From: Thermogutta sp039793925
GTDB lineage: Bacteria; Planctomycetota; Planctomycetia; Pirellulales; Thermoguttaceae
Direction: 5' to 3'
NCBI RefSeq assembly: GCF_039793925.1
Contig: NZ_JBAMME010000295.1
Coordinates: 1-64,000 of the forward strand
Length of the DNA: 64,000 nt
Below are positions 26,531 through 36,410 of this stretch, piece after piece. Positions within the stretch are counted from its first letter, which is position 1, and every line of letters begins with the position of its first letter. The position numbers and the translations under genes are program-made. The notes beneath the pieces were generated by a model. That model saw only the letters and a list, made by a program, of their open reading frames with translations. It did no database searches and had not been told where the DNA came from.

Positions 26531-26773
26531 GTCACGCATATCACAAGCCTCTTCGTGCCAGTGCCGATAGCGTATCTCCCGTCCGACTTGCATTCCGGAA
26601 AAAGGGGCCTCAAAATGTGGGCATGCACGGCGGACCCAGAATCCGTCACCGCCCGCGGCTTGGTCTGGAACAGCGAAGACGAATACAGGCTCAAGGTCCG
26701 TGAGACATCGTCTCATGGCGGTCCGAAGCCTGGAATTTTGCAACCAGCTCCAATAATCCAGGGGAAAAACCGC

Positions 26774-27958
26774 ATGCGTGCGCTGTGGCAACGACTTCGA
26801 CCCGTTCGAATGAGTTGGACGGTCTGCTTTCTGCTCGTTGCCTATCCCCTCGGATCGAATCAGATTCTACTGGGAGAGGTTACTCCCAGTGGCCGCGTTG
26901 TCACTCTCGAGCTCGTCGACCAGGAAGATATCTACATTTCCGGCGAAGAGGGATACCACACCTACCGAATTCCCTCCCTCCTCGTGGCCGCCGATGGTAC
27001 TCTCCTCGCATTCTGTGAGGGGCGGAAGCACGGCCGTGGCGATTCGGGCGACATCGACCTTTTGCTGAAACGATGGGATCCCGCTGGAAAAGTCTGGACA
27101 CACCAGTCTATCGTTTGGGACGACGGTCCCAATACCTGCGGCAACCCCTGCCCTGTTCTTGACCGTCAAACCGGCACTATCTGGCTCTGGATGACCCATA
27201 ATCTGGGCGTGGACCGTGAGCCGGAAATCGTGGCGAAAAAAAGCCGTGGCACACGAACGGTGTGGCTCACACACAGCAATGACAACGGCCGAACGTGGAG
27301 CCCACCAATGGACATGACTGAAAAAGTCAAACTCAAGAACTGGACATGGTACGCCACCGGGCCGGGATGTGGTATCCAAACCCAATCGGGGCGTTTAGTC
27401 ATCCCGTGCGATCATGTTGACGATGCTGGCAACCGCGGATCGCACGTGCTTTATAGCGACGACCATGGCCAGACGTGGCATTTGGGCGGCTCAGCCGGAC
27501 CACAAACCAACGAATGCGAGGTGGTCGAGCTAGCCGGTGGCCGTTTGCTCCTCAACATGCGAAATTACAACAGGAAGTCCCCATCTCGAGCCATTGCCGA
27601 AAGCTTCGATGGGGGGCTCACCTGGTCGGCCGTCAGGTACGACATGACACTTGTGGAACCAATTTGCCAGGCAAGTATCCGAAGGATCGAAGGTCTATCG
27701 CTCGATGGACAACCAGTAATCGCTTTCAGCAACCCGGCCGATCCCAAGGAGCGAAAAAGACTCACCGTGCGGGTGAGTGCCAATTCCTGCGAGAGTTGGC
27801 CGTGGGGTCTCGAGGTGTGGCCAGGACCGGCAGCCTATAGCTGTTTGGCTTCGCTGGCCGACGGGACCCTCCTAGTGCTCTACGAAAGGGGTAACACCCA
27901 CCCCTATGAGCGGATCACCCTGGCGCGTATCGCCGTGAGAGTGGCGTCGGCCCCATGA
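26774..27958 (+). CDS. Secreted exo-alpha-sialidase (GH33-like, BNR repeats)
   Basis: About 394 residues from the ATG at 26774, chosen because CAGGGGAAAA precedes it and a signal peptide follows (ending near LLGEV). The beta-propeller sialidase features are present: the Arg motif YRIPSLL, three Asp-boxes (SNDNGRTW, SDDHGQTW, SFDGGLTW), and further triad positions expected near RGDSGD and TNECEVVEL. It should remove sialic acid or related terminal sugars from glycans outside the cytoplasm; planctomycete relatives may have other substrates. The purine permease follows 63 bases later on the same strand without clear functional link. Confidence 0.87.
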   Translation: MRALWQRLRPVRMSWTVCFLLVAYPLGSNQILLGEVTPSGRVVTLELVDQEDIYISGEEGYHTYRIPSLLVAADGTLLAFCEGRKHGRGDSGDIDLLLKRWDPAGKVWTHQSIVWDDGPNTCGNPCPVLDRQTGTIWLWMTHNLGVDREPEIVAKKSRGTRTVWLTHSNDNGRTWSPPMDMTEKVKLKNWTWYATGPGCGIQTQSGRLVIPCDHVDDAGNRGSHVLYSDDHGQTWHLGGSAGPQTNECEVVELAGGRLLLNMRNYNRKSPSRAIAESFDGGLTWSAVRYDMTLVEPICQASIRRIEGLSLDGQPVIAFSNPADPKERKRLTVRVSANSCESWPWGLEVWPGPAAYSCLASLADGTLLVLYERGNTHPYERITLARIAVRVASAP

Positions 27959-28021
27959 ATCAAACGATGGCAGCAGCCGTGAGACAAGCATTAACTGATT
28001 GACTGTGGAGAGTCGATCGTC

Positions 28022-29470
28022 ATGCTGGACCAGTGGTTTCGTCTTCGGGAAAACAACACAACGGTTTCCACCGAGATACTGGCCGGGATCACCACTTTTC
28101 TCACGATGGCTTATATCATCGTCGTCCAGCCACAAGTTCTTTCCGGCCGGATGTTTGGTCAGGATACGGGCATGGACTTTGGGGCCGTTACGTCGGCTAC
28201 CTGCATTTCTGCTGCAATTGCCACGCTCATCATGGGGCTTTATGCGCGGTACCCCATTGCCCTGGCTCCAGGAATGGGTGAAAACTTCGTGTTCACTCTC
28301 TCGCTTATTCCGGCCGCTCAGGCGTGGATCGAGACCGAGGTCCGAAGCGGCCGACTGACACCAGAGGCGACCACTCCCTGGAGCATTGCTCTGGGGGTGA
28401 TTTTCTATTCCGGAGTTCTCTTTTTCGTGCTGTCGGTGCTGGGGTTGCGGGAGAAACTCCTCGAGGCCGTCAGCCCCAGCATGCGAAACGCCATTGCCTC
28501 GGGCATCGGGCTGTTTATTGCACTCCTGGGACTCCAGGGCGCATCGATCATCATCGGCACCCCCAGCCAGATCGTGAAATTGAGCCCACGACTGGCCAGT
28601 CCGGATGTGATTGTCTTTTTCGCGGGGCTACTGGTGACGGCAGGTCTCTATGCGCGTCGGATTCCCGGCTCCATCGTCATCGGAATCATCGCGGCGACCG
28701 TGCTAGCCGTGGTGCTTCGATGGGGAGTACCAAAGGTGCCCGCTTTGGCAGAGAACCCGGTGGTCAAAGAATCAGCTCTCATCCAGCGATTCACACCCGC
28801 CGAACAGGTTTTTTCTTCTCCACCGTCCATGGCCAGCACCTTTGCCAGGATGGACCTGATTCACGCCCTGGCTCCGCCCATGATTCCGTTCATTTTCATC
28901 TTCCTCTTCATGGATCTTTTCGACACACTCGGCACTCTCGTGGGTGTGAGTGAACAGGCGGGTTTCATCCGCGACAATCGAATTCCGCGTGCCAAACAGG
29001 CATTGATGGCGGACGCCACGGGCACCGTGGTGGGTGCTGTTTGCGGTACGAGTACGGTCACGAGCTTCATCGAGAGTGCGGCCGGCGTCGAACAGGGAGG
29101 TCGCACAGGATTGACGGCTATCACGGTGGCGGTACTGTTTCTTGTCGCACCCTTTTTCGCTCCTGTGATTGAAATGATCGGTAGCTATCCGCCGATCACC
29201 GCCTCAGCACTTCTCATTGTTGGATCAATGATGATGAAGAATGTGGTGAAAATCGAATGGCATCGACCAGCAGAAGCTATTCCTGCATTCATCACAATGA
29301 CGGGAATCGTTTTCAGTTATTCCATCGCGGATGGCCTGGCACTTGGCTTTATTACATATCCCCTGGTTAAGTTTTTCGCGGGGGAAGGCCGTCAGGTCCA
29401 CTGGCTCATGTACGCGCTGGCCGCCGTGCTGGTGGTGTATCTCGTGCTGGCCAAAGCCCATATGGGATAA
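28022..29470 (+). CDS. NCS2/AzgA-type purine permease
   Basis: A 482-residue inner-membrane transporter. It starts with the AzgA-type sequence MLDQWFRLRENNTTVSTEILAG and contains ITTFLTMAYIIVVQP, LAPGMGENFVFTLSL (family variant of APGMGxNAYF), FIFLFMDLFDTLGTLVGVSEQAG and GTSTVTSFIESAAGVEQGGRTGLTA, all diagnostic for hypoxanthine/guanine/adenine-type NCS2 carriers. At least 12 hydrophobic segments are present. It imports purine bases with protons. GGAGAG lies 9 bases before the ATG. The substrate within the purines is not decided. Confidence 0.93.
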   Translation: MLDQWFRLRENNTTVSTEILAGITTFLTMAYIIVVQPQVLSGRMFGQDTGMDFGAVTSATCISAAIATLIMGLYARYPIALAPGMGENFVFTLSLIPAAQAWIETEVRSGRLTPEATTPWSIALGVIFYSGVLFFVLSVLGLREKLLEAVSPSMRNAIASGIGLFIALLGLQGASIIIGTPSQIVKLSPRLASPDVIVFFAGLLVTAGLYARRIPGSIVIGIIAATVLAVVLRWGVPKVPALAENPVVKESALIQRFTPAEQVFSSPPSMASTFARMDLIHALAPPMIPFIFIFLFMDLFDTLGTLVGVSEQAGFIRDNRIPRAKQALMADATGTVVGAVCGTSTVTSFIESAAGVEQGGRTGLTAITVAVLFLVAPFFAPVIEMIGSYPPITASALLIVGSMMMKNVVKIEWHRPAEAIPAFITMTGIVFSYSIADGLALGFITYPLVKFFAGEGRQVHWLMYALAAVLVVYLVLAKAHMG

Positions 29471-29655
29471 GTGAGCCAGACATTGTCCCCGGCTCAAACA
29501 GGGCAAGGTTGATCGACTCAAATTCTGTTGAGATTGTCTGGTGTTTTGCAAATAGCAAACAGATCCAGCACCTGGTCAAAAATCCTGCGACCGCCGAGCG
29601 TGCAATGCCACCCCAACCGCCCCGCGCCCGAGTCATTGTCGGCAAAGCTGTCTAG

Positions 29656-29937
29656 TTATGAACTCACGAGCTGATCAAAATCTTTAACCGCAATGGCCGG
29701 GTGTGTGCTGAAATGGATCCCCATTTCTCGGCTGGCCGTTACGGAGGCCTTGGCCGCCTGCTCCACCCCGGGGAGATCCACCACAATCACCAGGTCCACA
29801 TTTCCCAGCGTGGCGTACATCGCCCGCACATTCCCGCCAAGATCGTTGATCATTTTGACGAAGCGTTCTGTTCTCTCGGCGCTGATCTGGGAAAGCGCCT
29901 CCGGAGAATACTTGCCAAACATCACGAAGGTCGCCAT
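29656..29937 (-). CDS. GYD domain protein
   Basis: A 93-residue single-domain protein of the GYD family, a ferredoxin-like fold of unknown function. ATG at 29937 was chosen because GAGGAGGTGGAGT precedes it; the frame is open nine codons upstream. Typical features are TFVMFGKYSPEAL at the start, LGGNVRAMYATLGNVDLVIVVDLPG in the middle and the final AIAVKDFDQLV. GYD proteins are thought to bind small ligands. Convergent with the purine permease. Confidence 0.85.
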   Translation of the reverse strand: MATFVMFGKYSPEALSQISAERTERFVKMINDLGGNVRAMYATLGNVDLVIVVDLPGVEQAAKASVTASREMGIHFSTHPAIAVKDFDQLVSS

Positions 29938-30185
29938 ACTCCACCTCCTCAAACTGACGAGCAAGGGTCAGGACCAACCGCCGCCATCTGGCCACAATCT
30001 CTGTACATGCGGCCGAAATCACCGAGACGTGCGAGTTCACGACCGGCTTCCCAAAGCAGGGCAGGCCACGCCTACCAATTGTCCGCTGATCCCATCCTAC
30101 GGGTCCCGATTGGCCTTGTAAAGCGTGAATGCCTCAAAAAGTCTCTTTTGTTACGGATCGCTCACTCAGTTTTTAAGGTGGTTTG

Positions 30186-31637
30186 CTATGACGAGGTCCA
30201 TGCCGAGATAAACTCCGGAGAAAGGAAAATGGGCTCCGTAATTCGCCAGTTTTTCGGGATTCGGTCCCTCAAATCGTCGGCATCCAGGGCGACAAGCGGA
30301 CTGATTTCCACCGCAACACCGTCTTCCACAATCGCCCCGTTGGCTTCCAACCAGGAACGGTGGACAGCGACCATCTGCGCCCGCACATGCTCTGGTGCAT
30401 CTTTCTCTGCCCCTGGTGCATTCTTGAGTGGCGCAAAGTGGCGTGTCGCGTCGACTTCGATAGCAATGGCGTTCTTCGCATGAGGTATAAGGTCAAAAAT
30501 GAACTTCTCAAACTTGATTGCGTTGGGGACCGTGGGTTTCACGTAGCCCTGATCGGGATCATAATAATCGACCTTTTTGAGTGCGATGTGATACGGGAGA
30601 GCATCTGCAAGCTCTGCCACCCGGAACAGAAACTCGACATTGATGACATGGACGCCGATGCTACCCGCCCAGAGCAGGAGACTGCCATCGGGAGCCCGCT
30701 TCTGTGCCAATTCCGGCGGCAAATCGCTGTATTCGATGATGTACAGGCGGTCATCGACCTGCACCAGATTGCCCACTTTGTCGAACGGGGACTGCTTGGC
30801 AACGACTTCTGTGGACATCTCCGACCCACTGAGCACGTGGTATCCGATGACTTCCGGTGCAAGGATATCCACTAAGGGATTATCCACCTGGAAGTAGAAG
30901 AGGTATTCAATACCTCGCTCGCGGAGCCTTTGAAGGGTCCCACTGCGGATCACGGCGGCCAGCATGCCCCCGTGCCCATCCGGCGAAAGGGCCAGCGAAT
31001 CGGGACTCCCCAACAGAATCTTCCCCGTGCTTGCATCTAGCGAGGGCATGGTTCCCTGGCAGAAAATGTATAGATCAGCAGCCGAAAGCCCAAACCGCCG
31101 ATGACTCTCCAAATACGTGACAGTTTCCTGATGGGTCGCAGGACTGGTCATTAACGCAAGAGGAATGGGCCGCCCCGCTTTTCTCGAGCGTGCAAGAATC
31201 TTCTCGATGTGGATCTGAAAAAGACTGTGCCCTGAAACCGGGCCAATGGGAAACATTCCTTTTGGGTGTGGAAAACCCAATCGGCTTCCTTGGCCACCCG
31301 CCACCAGCAGGGTAGCCACGCGGCCTTCCCTGAGAACCTGTTCCCCTGTCGCCCTGGCCTCCTCCAACGGAATTCCCTGATAGTGGCTTCCCAGGCGGAC
31401 TGCTCGCGGCGGAGACGCCCGTTCCAGGAGGCCCGACACATCCAGCACCTGATGGCGCTTTTCGTAAAGCCGTTGCAGAAGCGCCAAATCTAACTCGCGG
31501 ATTTGCTGGGCTAACTGCTTGCGCTGTTCCTCGGTGAGCTGCGACCAGGTACGCAACAGATGGGTTTGGCCAAAGGGTTCCAGAAGCTGCTCCAATTCCT
31601 GGTAAAGTAAGTCCGAATTGAATCCGTCAGACATCAT
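30186..31637 (-). CDS. UDPGP-type nucleotidyltransferase (UDP-N-acetylglucosamine pyrophosphorylase-like)
   Basis: A 483-residue eukaryote-like UDP-sugar pyrophosphorylase. The nucleotide loop LLVAGGQGSRLGFPHPKGMFPIG fits the LxxGGxGTRLGxxxPKG pattern; MTSPATHQETVTYL, FCQGTMPSLD, SPDGHGGMLAA, YFQVDNPLVDI and the late KKVDYYDPDQG segment match UAP1-type enzymes better than bacterial GlmU or GalU. It would make UDP-GlcNAc or a related UDP-sugar from UTP and sugar-1-phosphate, supplying envelope or exopolysaccharide synthesis. AGGGA lies about 9 bases before the first of two adjacent ATG codons. Confidence 0.9.
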   Translation of the reverse strand: MMSDGFNSDLLYQELEQLLEPFGQTHLLRTWSQLTEEQRKQLAQQIRELDLALLQRLYEKRHQVLDVSGLLERASPPRAVRLGSHYQGIPLEEARATGEQVLREGRVATLLVAGGQGSRLGFPHPKGMFPIGPVSGHSLFQIHIEKILARSRKAGRPIPLALMTSPATHQETVTYLESHRRFGLSAADLYIFCQGTMPSLDASTGKILLGSPDSLALSPDGHGGMLAAVIRSGTLQRLRERGIEYLFYFQVDNPLVDILAPEVIGYHVLSGSEMSTEVVAKQSPFDKVGNLVQVDDRLYIIEYSDLPPELAQKRAPDGSLLLWAGSIGVHVINVEFLFRVAELADALPYHIALKKVDYYDPDQGYVKPTVPNAIKFEKFIFDLIPHAKNAIAIEVDATRHFAPLKNAPGAEKDAPEHVRAQMVAVHRSWLEANGAIVEDGVAVEISPLVALDADDLRDRIPKNWRITEPIFLSPEFISAWTSS

Positions 31638-31909
31638 GTGCGGAATTCCCTATCGTTTATTCCTAAGCCGAGCGCGAAGTTGCCCTCCCAGGCAGACGCA
31701 GTTCATTAAAACAGTGCCAACGCCTGGGTGGAACCGGACCCTCCAACTCACTCCATAGAGCGAAAACGCCAAAAATCGCACGTGAGAAGCATGTTCCGCT
31801 AAAAAATGTTCGCCGGGGCACGCCTGCCGTGCCCACTTGACCAGAGTTTCCAACGCCGAAGGCGTCGGTCCAACAGCCGCCCGATGAGGGTTTGGTCAAG
31901 AACGCAGCA

Positions 31910-32467
31910 TCAAGGCGCAGAGTTTGGCATGGATGGAGGTGGCGGGGGGTTCAGAACCGATTGAGATTGGGGGAACGCACCCAGCCCCTCAACTGGTGGA
32001 CCTGCCGATGGTGCAACCCCAGGCTGCCCGACCGCTGGCAGCGGCGGCTGAGTGGCGGCCCTCGAACGGAGGGATTGCGCCCTCTCTAAAAGCTGTTGCG
32101 GTGGCGACACGGGCTGTGGGATCAATTGGTATTCCAGAACACGAGTGTCACGAATTTCCCGCCGCAGAATGTTTTCCGCAAAAAAGTCAAATGGCGGGAT
32201 CTCGTACCAGGGTGGATTGATGCGCTCATAGACTGTGAGTGGTTGATAGCCGTCTTTCACAAGGCGGATCTTTCTCGTTCCGTAGTACGTGAAGGACGTC
32301 CCGATAGGCGTCAACCCTACCTGATAGTCGTCCACATAGGCCATAGCACCGGGTGGGTTCGTGCGAATGAGAAGCCGCCGTTCCACACATCCGGCACAAA
32401 AGATTCCGATCAGCAAAAGGGCCGTCAACCGCCTGGTAGTCCCAATGCCAGTCCGAGGCGTTGCCAT
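31910..32467 (-). CDS. PEGA-domain lipoprotein
   Basis: About 185 residues from the ATG at 32467. A hydrophobic leader ends in the lipobox IFCAGC, so the mature protein starts with a lipidated Cys. RRLLIRTNPPGAMAYVDDYQVGLTPIGTSFTYYGTRKIRLVKDGY is a classic PEGA repeat, a small beta-domain common in planctomycete envelope proteins. The last 60 residues are rich in Pro, Gln and Ala and probably disordered. The frame is open 31 codons upstream, but that part lacks secretion features. Function unknown. Confidence 0.8.
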   Translation of the reverse strand: MATPRTGIGTTRRLTALLLIGIFCAGCVERRLLIRTNPPGAMAYVDDYQVGLTPIGTSFTYYGTRKIRLVKDGYQPLTVYERINPPWYEIPPFDFFAENILRREIRDTRVLEYQLIPQPVSPPQQLLERAQSLRSRAATQPPLPAVGQPGVAPSAGPPVEGLGAFPQSQSVLNPPPPPSMPNSAP

Positions 32468-32974
32468 GACGGGGCCAACCAGAAGAACGCGGAGTGCATT
32501 AGGCACAGGATATCGTTTGCGCATCACCAATACTAGGGGGGATCGCCGGAACTTTGGCATTGACTATCCCTCTCTGAGTCCACTCTCCGCTCCCTAATTC
32601 AAAATCACGGAGCGGCGAAGTGTAGCACAGGACAGAAACTGTGCCAACACGAAATTCCACCGTTCACCACGTACCTTCGCGTCAATTTCCTTTCGTGTTG
32701 CAGCTTCATTGAGATAACAATCCGTTGGAACTACCCCAGCCGATTCCTGTACCTCACACCCGCGATGAGCCCCTTGGAAGGCTCTTAGCGAACCGCTCCG
32801 CAGAGTGATTATTTGACTGTGGCTATCTCGGTGCTAATAATTTGGGGCACAAAAGGTCACGAATAGCTTCACGCGTTCGCCCGCGCAACCGTCTTCTGAG
32901 AGGGCGATGCAGGCGTTTGGTATCGGCAGAGATTACGATCGTTGTTCGAATGCCAAGTTGACTGGAGGTTACCC
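32468..32974. other. Intergenic region between PEGA lipoprotein and oxidoreductase genes
   Basis: About 510 bases between divergent genes. No gene, terminator or convincing promoter pair was recognised. Confidence 0.4.
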
Positions 32975-34324
32975 ATGAAGACACAAACGACGCGACGGCA
33001 ATTTTTGGGGACGTCCGCTGTTGGAGTGGCCACTCTCTGGTTGGGTCGTCCCGCAGCCCAAGCTTCCGCAACGGCTGCTGCGCCGAGCGAAACGGTCAAC
33101 GTGGGGCTTATCGGCTGTGGGGGGGAAGGCCGAGCCGTGGCCACCGCTCATCAAGGGCTACCCGACGCACGGATCGTAGCGGTGTGTGATGTCAACAAGG
33201 CCCGTTTGGAGGAGGCCAAAGCCCCGTTCGAAAAGTCAGGCGGTGGAAGCACCGTAGCGGCGTACGACGATTATCGACGTCTCCTCGACCGCAAGGACAT
33301 TGACGCGGTAATTGTGGCTACCAACGATCACTGGCACGTGCTGCCCACCATTCACGCCTGCCAGGCAGGGAAAGACGTGTATGTGGAGAAACCTCTCGGC
33401 GTTTGTATTGCCGAAGGTCAAGCAGCGGTCAAGGCTGCTGATAAATACCAACGTATTGTCCAAATTGGAACCCAGCAGCGGAGCTGGCCGCATTATCAAA
33501 AGGCGGCGGAAATCATTCAGTCCGGCCAGCTTGGCATCATTACCGAAGTTCGGGTTTGGGACTTCGACTGCATGTATCCCGGCTTCGGCTCTCCTCCGGA
33601 CTCTGATCCTCCTGCCGAACTGAACTGGGACTTCTGGTTAGGGCCGGCCCCCGAAGTGCCGTACAATCCGAACCGTTACAACCACTTCTACTGGTTCTTC
33701 GATTACGGCGGCGGGTGGCAGGTAGATTGGGCCGTTCACCATTACCAGGTGGTCCACTGGTTCCTGCAAACCAAAGGTCCCATCTCGGCCGCGGCGATGG
33801 GTGGCTTCTACTGTTTCGAGAACACCAACACAGAATGGCCAGACTCCTTTGTGGGAATTTGTGAATACGCTCCGACACCGGTTGCCCCCAAGGGATTTGT
33901 CCTCCAATACACCTTCAGCGGCGCAGCGCGACGCCAGCGGCGGTCCCACGCGAAGTGTTTCTACGGAACGAAGGGTTCAATGCTCATCGACCGCAGCGGT
34001 TTCACCATCACTTGGGAGGCGGGAGAAAATCGCGAACCCAAGGATGAAACGACGGTGGAAAATGAATTCAAAAAGAATACACACGTCACGAGCCTTCAGG
34101 CCCACGCCCGAGTTTTCTTGGATTCCATCAAGTCGCGACAGAAGCCACCGGCGGACGTGCTCGTCGGACATCAGGCCACCAATCCCGGGCATTTGATGAA
34201 TATCGCATGGAAGCTAGGCCGAAAGATTCACTGGGACCCGGAAAAGGAGGAAATCGTGGGAGACTCCGAGGCTGCGGCACTTCTCAGCAAGCCCTATCGC
34301 GCCCCGTGGAAACTGGAAGTCTGA
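32975..34324 (+). CDS. Secreted Gfo/Idh/MocA family oxidoreductase
   Basis: A 449-residue oxidoreductase with a Tat signal (TTRRQFLGTSAVGVATLW, residues 5-22). ATG at 32975 has TGGAGG 7 bases upstream. The Rossmann loop VNVGLIGCGGEGRAVA is near residue 42, the sugar-family motif YVEKPLGVCIAEGQA near 135, and the C-terminal half includes HHYQVVHWFLQ with the His used in catalysis. NAD(P) is the usual cofactor, preloaded before Tat export. Such planctomycete proteins oxidise sugars at C3 or related positions and functionally pair with DUF1080 proteins, one of which lies at 25.1 kb. Confidence 0.92.
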   Translation: MKTQTTRRQFLGTSAVGVATLWLGRPAAQASATAAAPSETVNVGLIGCGGEGRAVATAHQGLPDARIVAVCDVNKARLEEAKAPFEKSGGGSTVAAYDDYRRLLDRKDIDAVIVATNDHWHVLPTIHACQAGKDVYVEKPLGVCIAEGQAAVKAADKYQRIVQIGTQQRSWPHYQKAAEIIQSGQLGIITEVRVWDFDCMYPGFGSPPDSDPPAELNWDFWLGPAPEVPYNPNRYNHFYWFFDYGGGWQVDWAVHHYQVVHWFLQTKGPISAAAMGGFYCFENTNTEWPDSFVGICEYAPTPVAPKGFVLQYTFSGAARRQRRSHAKCFYGTKGSMLIDRSGFTITWEAGENREPKDETTVENEFKKNTHVTSLQAHARVFLDSIKSRQKPPADVLVGHQATNPGHLMNIAWKLGRKIHWDPEKEEIVGDSEAAALLSKPYRAPWKLEV

Positions 34325-35294
34325 CGAACCTCAACGGGCGTCATCGCCTGGGAACAATTCGTCACAGTGCACTGTGATACCGGTGCGGGTCACGCCGAAA
34401 GGTGGATGAAAAGCAGCGGGCGGTCCAATGACCGCCCGCGTGTGTTTATCCATCAGGTTTTAGCGGGAGGCTGTCGGCGCCCGCTCGTGCTACATGCCTC
34501 TGCATGTTGTTTCGGTCGCACGCGCCACGGATGGCCCCGCCACATATGACCTTTTGCTGGATCGTCCAGCCGGCGTCTGGCTAACAGGATGGGCTCAAAC
34601 GAGCTTGTACCGGACCGACCCAATTGAGCACGTCATCGCTGACGCTGGCAGCCTCGGGTCAGAGAAATGACTCTGTACTTCGCTAACCCCTCCTTTCACT
34701 TTTCTGGAAAAGACCACGCTCGCCATTCCTACTTGCTTTGGGCGCCCGACTCCGCCGTCGGACGCCCCTCAGCCAGGATCGGATCGTGCGTAGGCTCGAC
34801 GCATGATTTTGCCTCCAAAGAAGAGGGTTCAAATTCAACCTTCTCGAGCCTCCACTATAGGATATACTCACCCGGCAACGAAAGTCAAAGGAAATTCTCG
34901 TCGACGTTTTGAGCAACTTCCATGCCAGCGAAGTTGCGATCGATTCAATTGCCAAGGCTTCTCCAGCCCATAAATTTTTCCGCCAACACACGTCCCATAA
35001 CTGTTCGGAACCTGCATCTCCACATTTAAGAGACGCAACTGACCTCCAACAGGTTCACTTTAAAGAAGACAAAACCGGCCGCTCGTGTCATCTAGAAGCG
35101 CTAATCCGGATACTCAGGCCAGGGCTTTTGTTAATTTCGGCTGAAACACTGCCGGCCGTTCATTGTAAATGAAAGACCCCACTCGTCGAAACTGAACATG
35201 GCCCGTGGTCTCGCACCGGGATCTAACGTGGAAAAAGGTTCCACGCAAGACCAAAGCCGATTGCTTCGCCGGCGCGACTGTCCAACAGCGGGCG
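34325..35294. other. Gene-poor region of about 970 bases
   Basis: Apart from the terminator at 34416 this stretch shows no supportable gene. Several open frames of 70-100 codons exist on both strands but overlap each other, lack ribosome binding sites and have no recognisable motif. It could contain a decayed gene or a small RNA. Confidence 0.5.
34416..34448 (+). terminator. Rho-independent terminator after the oxidoreductase
   Basis: Perfect 10-bp stem GCGGGCGGTC / GACCGCCCGC with loop CAAT, followed by GTGTGTTTA. Confidence 0.75.
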
Positions 35295-36188
35295 TCAATC
35301 TCGCAGCGACACGATCCGGTAGGGAACCCCACTGCCCATTTTTGTAAGCCCTTCCGCATGCACTTCGGCGCTTCCAGGAAGCCTCTCCCTGGCGGAGTCG
35401 GCGAGCGCGACGGAAACCTTTTCGGCCAGAATACTCACAAGCGAGGAGTCCGGCCATAATACCTCCGTCTGAACCCAGGTGATGTGCGGCCATTCTTGGC
35501 GACACTGCTCTAGTAACTTGCGTAAATGGTTCGTCAAGTAGCCTTCAAACAATAGGTAAGGCTGCACCAGCACACTGCTGATCCCGCCAAGCTGGGCCAC
35601 CTCCTCCAACACATCTTCAATTCGTGGTTCAGCCGCCGCAAAATAGCATAGGCGATGATGGGCACAAGAATTCATCGCAGTCAAGGTGTACACTGATCCG
35701 ACTTCCTCGAGAGCCGCAACATCACTTGTGCCCCGCGCGACCATTACGTAGCCGGTTTTCTCGGGCCTGAGTTTGTAACGAGCCAGCGCATCCTCTTGCC
35801 GTCTCCTAGCCAGCCCCGAAAGTCGCAAACGAAGCCCAAATCCTGACGTGATGTAAACAGTGACGGGCTTTTCCGCATGAGACTCCACCACCTGGCGTAC
35901 AAGAGCCGGAATATCTTTCTTGATATGATCTGCGCTGAATAACATGATGGGCACTACGATGACCTTTTGCCTACCCATTTCCAGCACCAGCTGGAGCATG
36001 CTCTTCAGGCTTGGCTCAGCGATTTCGAAAAATCCCACGTAAAACGGCGGCAGACTTCCGAATTCGTGCTTTAGGACACTACAAGCCTCTGTACAAAGTT
36101 CCATGCTTTGGCTAATACCAGCCGGTTCTCGCGTCCCGTGGGGAACCAAGATCACGGCCGTGGAGGAGAAGGAATCGTCGTGTACCAT
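35295..36188 (-). CDS. Two-domain CbiX-type sirohydrochlorin chelatase-like protein
   Basis: A 297-residue protein with two CbiX/SirB-like halves. In the first, VILVPHGTREP carries the catalytic His and VIVVPIMLFSADHIKKDIPALV the conserved second metal-site His; in the second half, YVMVARGTSD replaces the His with Arg, while VLVQPYLLFEGYLTNHL keeps the partner motif but without its His. So only the N-terminal half looks catalytic. The family inserts Co, Ni or Fe into sirohydrochlorin. The creatininase-family gene lies 220 bases upstream on the same strand; no other tetrapyrrole gene is visible. Confidence 0.82.
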   Translation of the reverse strand: MVHDDSFSSTAVILVPHGTREPAGISQSMELCTEACSVLKHEFGSLPPFYVGFFEIAEPSLKSMLQLVLEMGRQKVIVVPIMLFSADHIKKDIPALVRQVVESHAEKPVTVYITSGFGLRLRLSGLARRRQEDALARYKLRPEKTGYVMVARGTSDVAALEEVGSVYTLTAMNSCAHHRLCYFAAAEPRIEDVLEEVAQLGGISSVLVQPYLLFEGYLTNHLRKLLEQCRQEWPHITWVQTEVLWPDSSLVSILAEKVSVALADSARERLPGSAEVHAEGLTKMGSGVPYRIVSLRD

Positions 36189-36410
36189 GGGATAGTTCCA
36201 TCTACCGAGAATTGGGAAGGGGAACCGGCGTATTCTGATCTCAGGTTATGTGGCACGATAGTGGACTAAAAATCGGCATGCCTGGGACGTAGGTCGCCAA
36301 TTGCGCGCCACCGTCCTTAGATCACTGCTTGTCTCGATGGCCCAGCATGTGTTCCATGGCCCCGAAGTTATTCTATGCCTGCACCATGGCCGGATTCCCG
36401 CACAATGGGG

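Larger units (their letters stand above)
26104..26773. other. Intergenic region with two hairpins, upstream of the sialidase
   Basis: About 670 bases. A nested hairpin (26140-26188) probably ends the DUF1080 transcript, and a second, orthodox terminator lies at 26493. The sialidase frame is open from 26504, but that stretch has no protein-like character. Confidence 0.5.

Noticed and set aside
26278..26694. 138-codon minus-strand frame upstream of the sialidase
   Set aside because: It crosses a strong plus-strand terminator and shows no family features.
29701..30483. Open frame of 260 codons on the plus strand
   Set aside because: Antisense to the GYD gene and to the end of the nucleotidyltransferase gene; no motif and no ribosome binding site.
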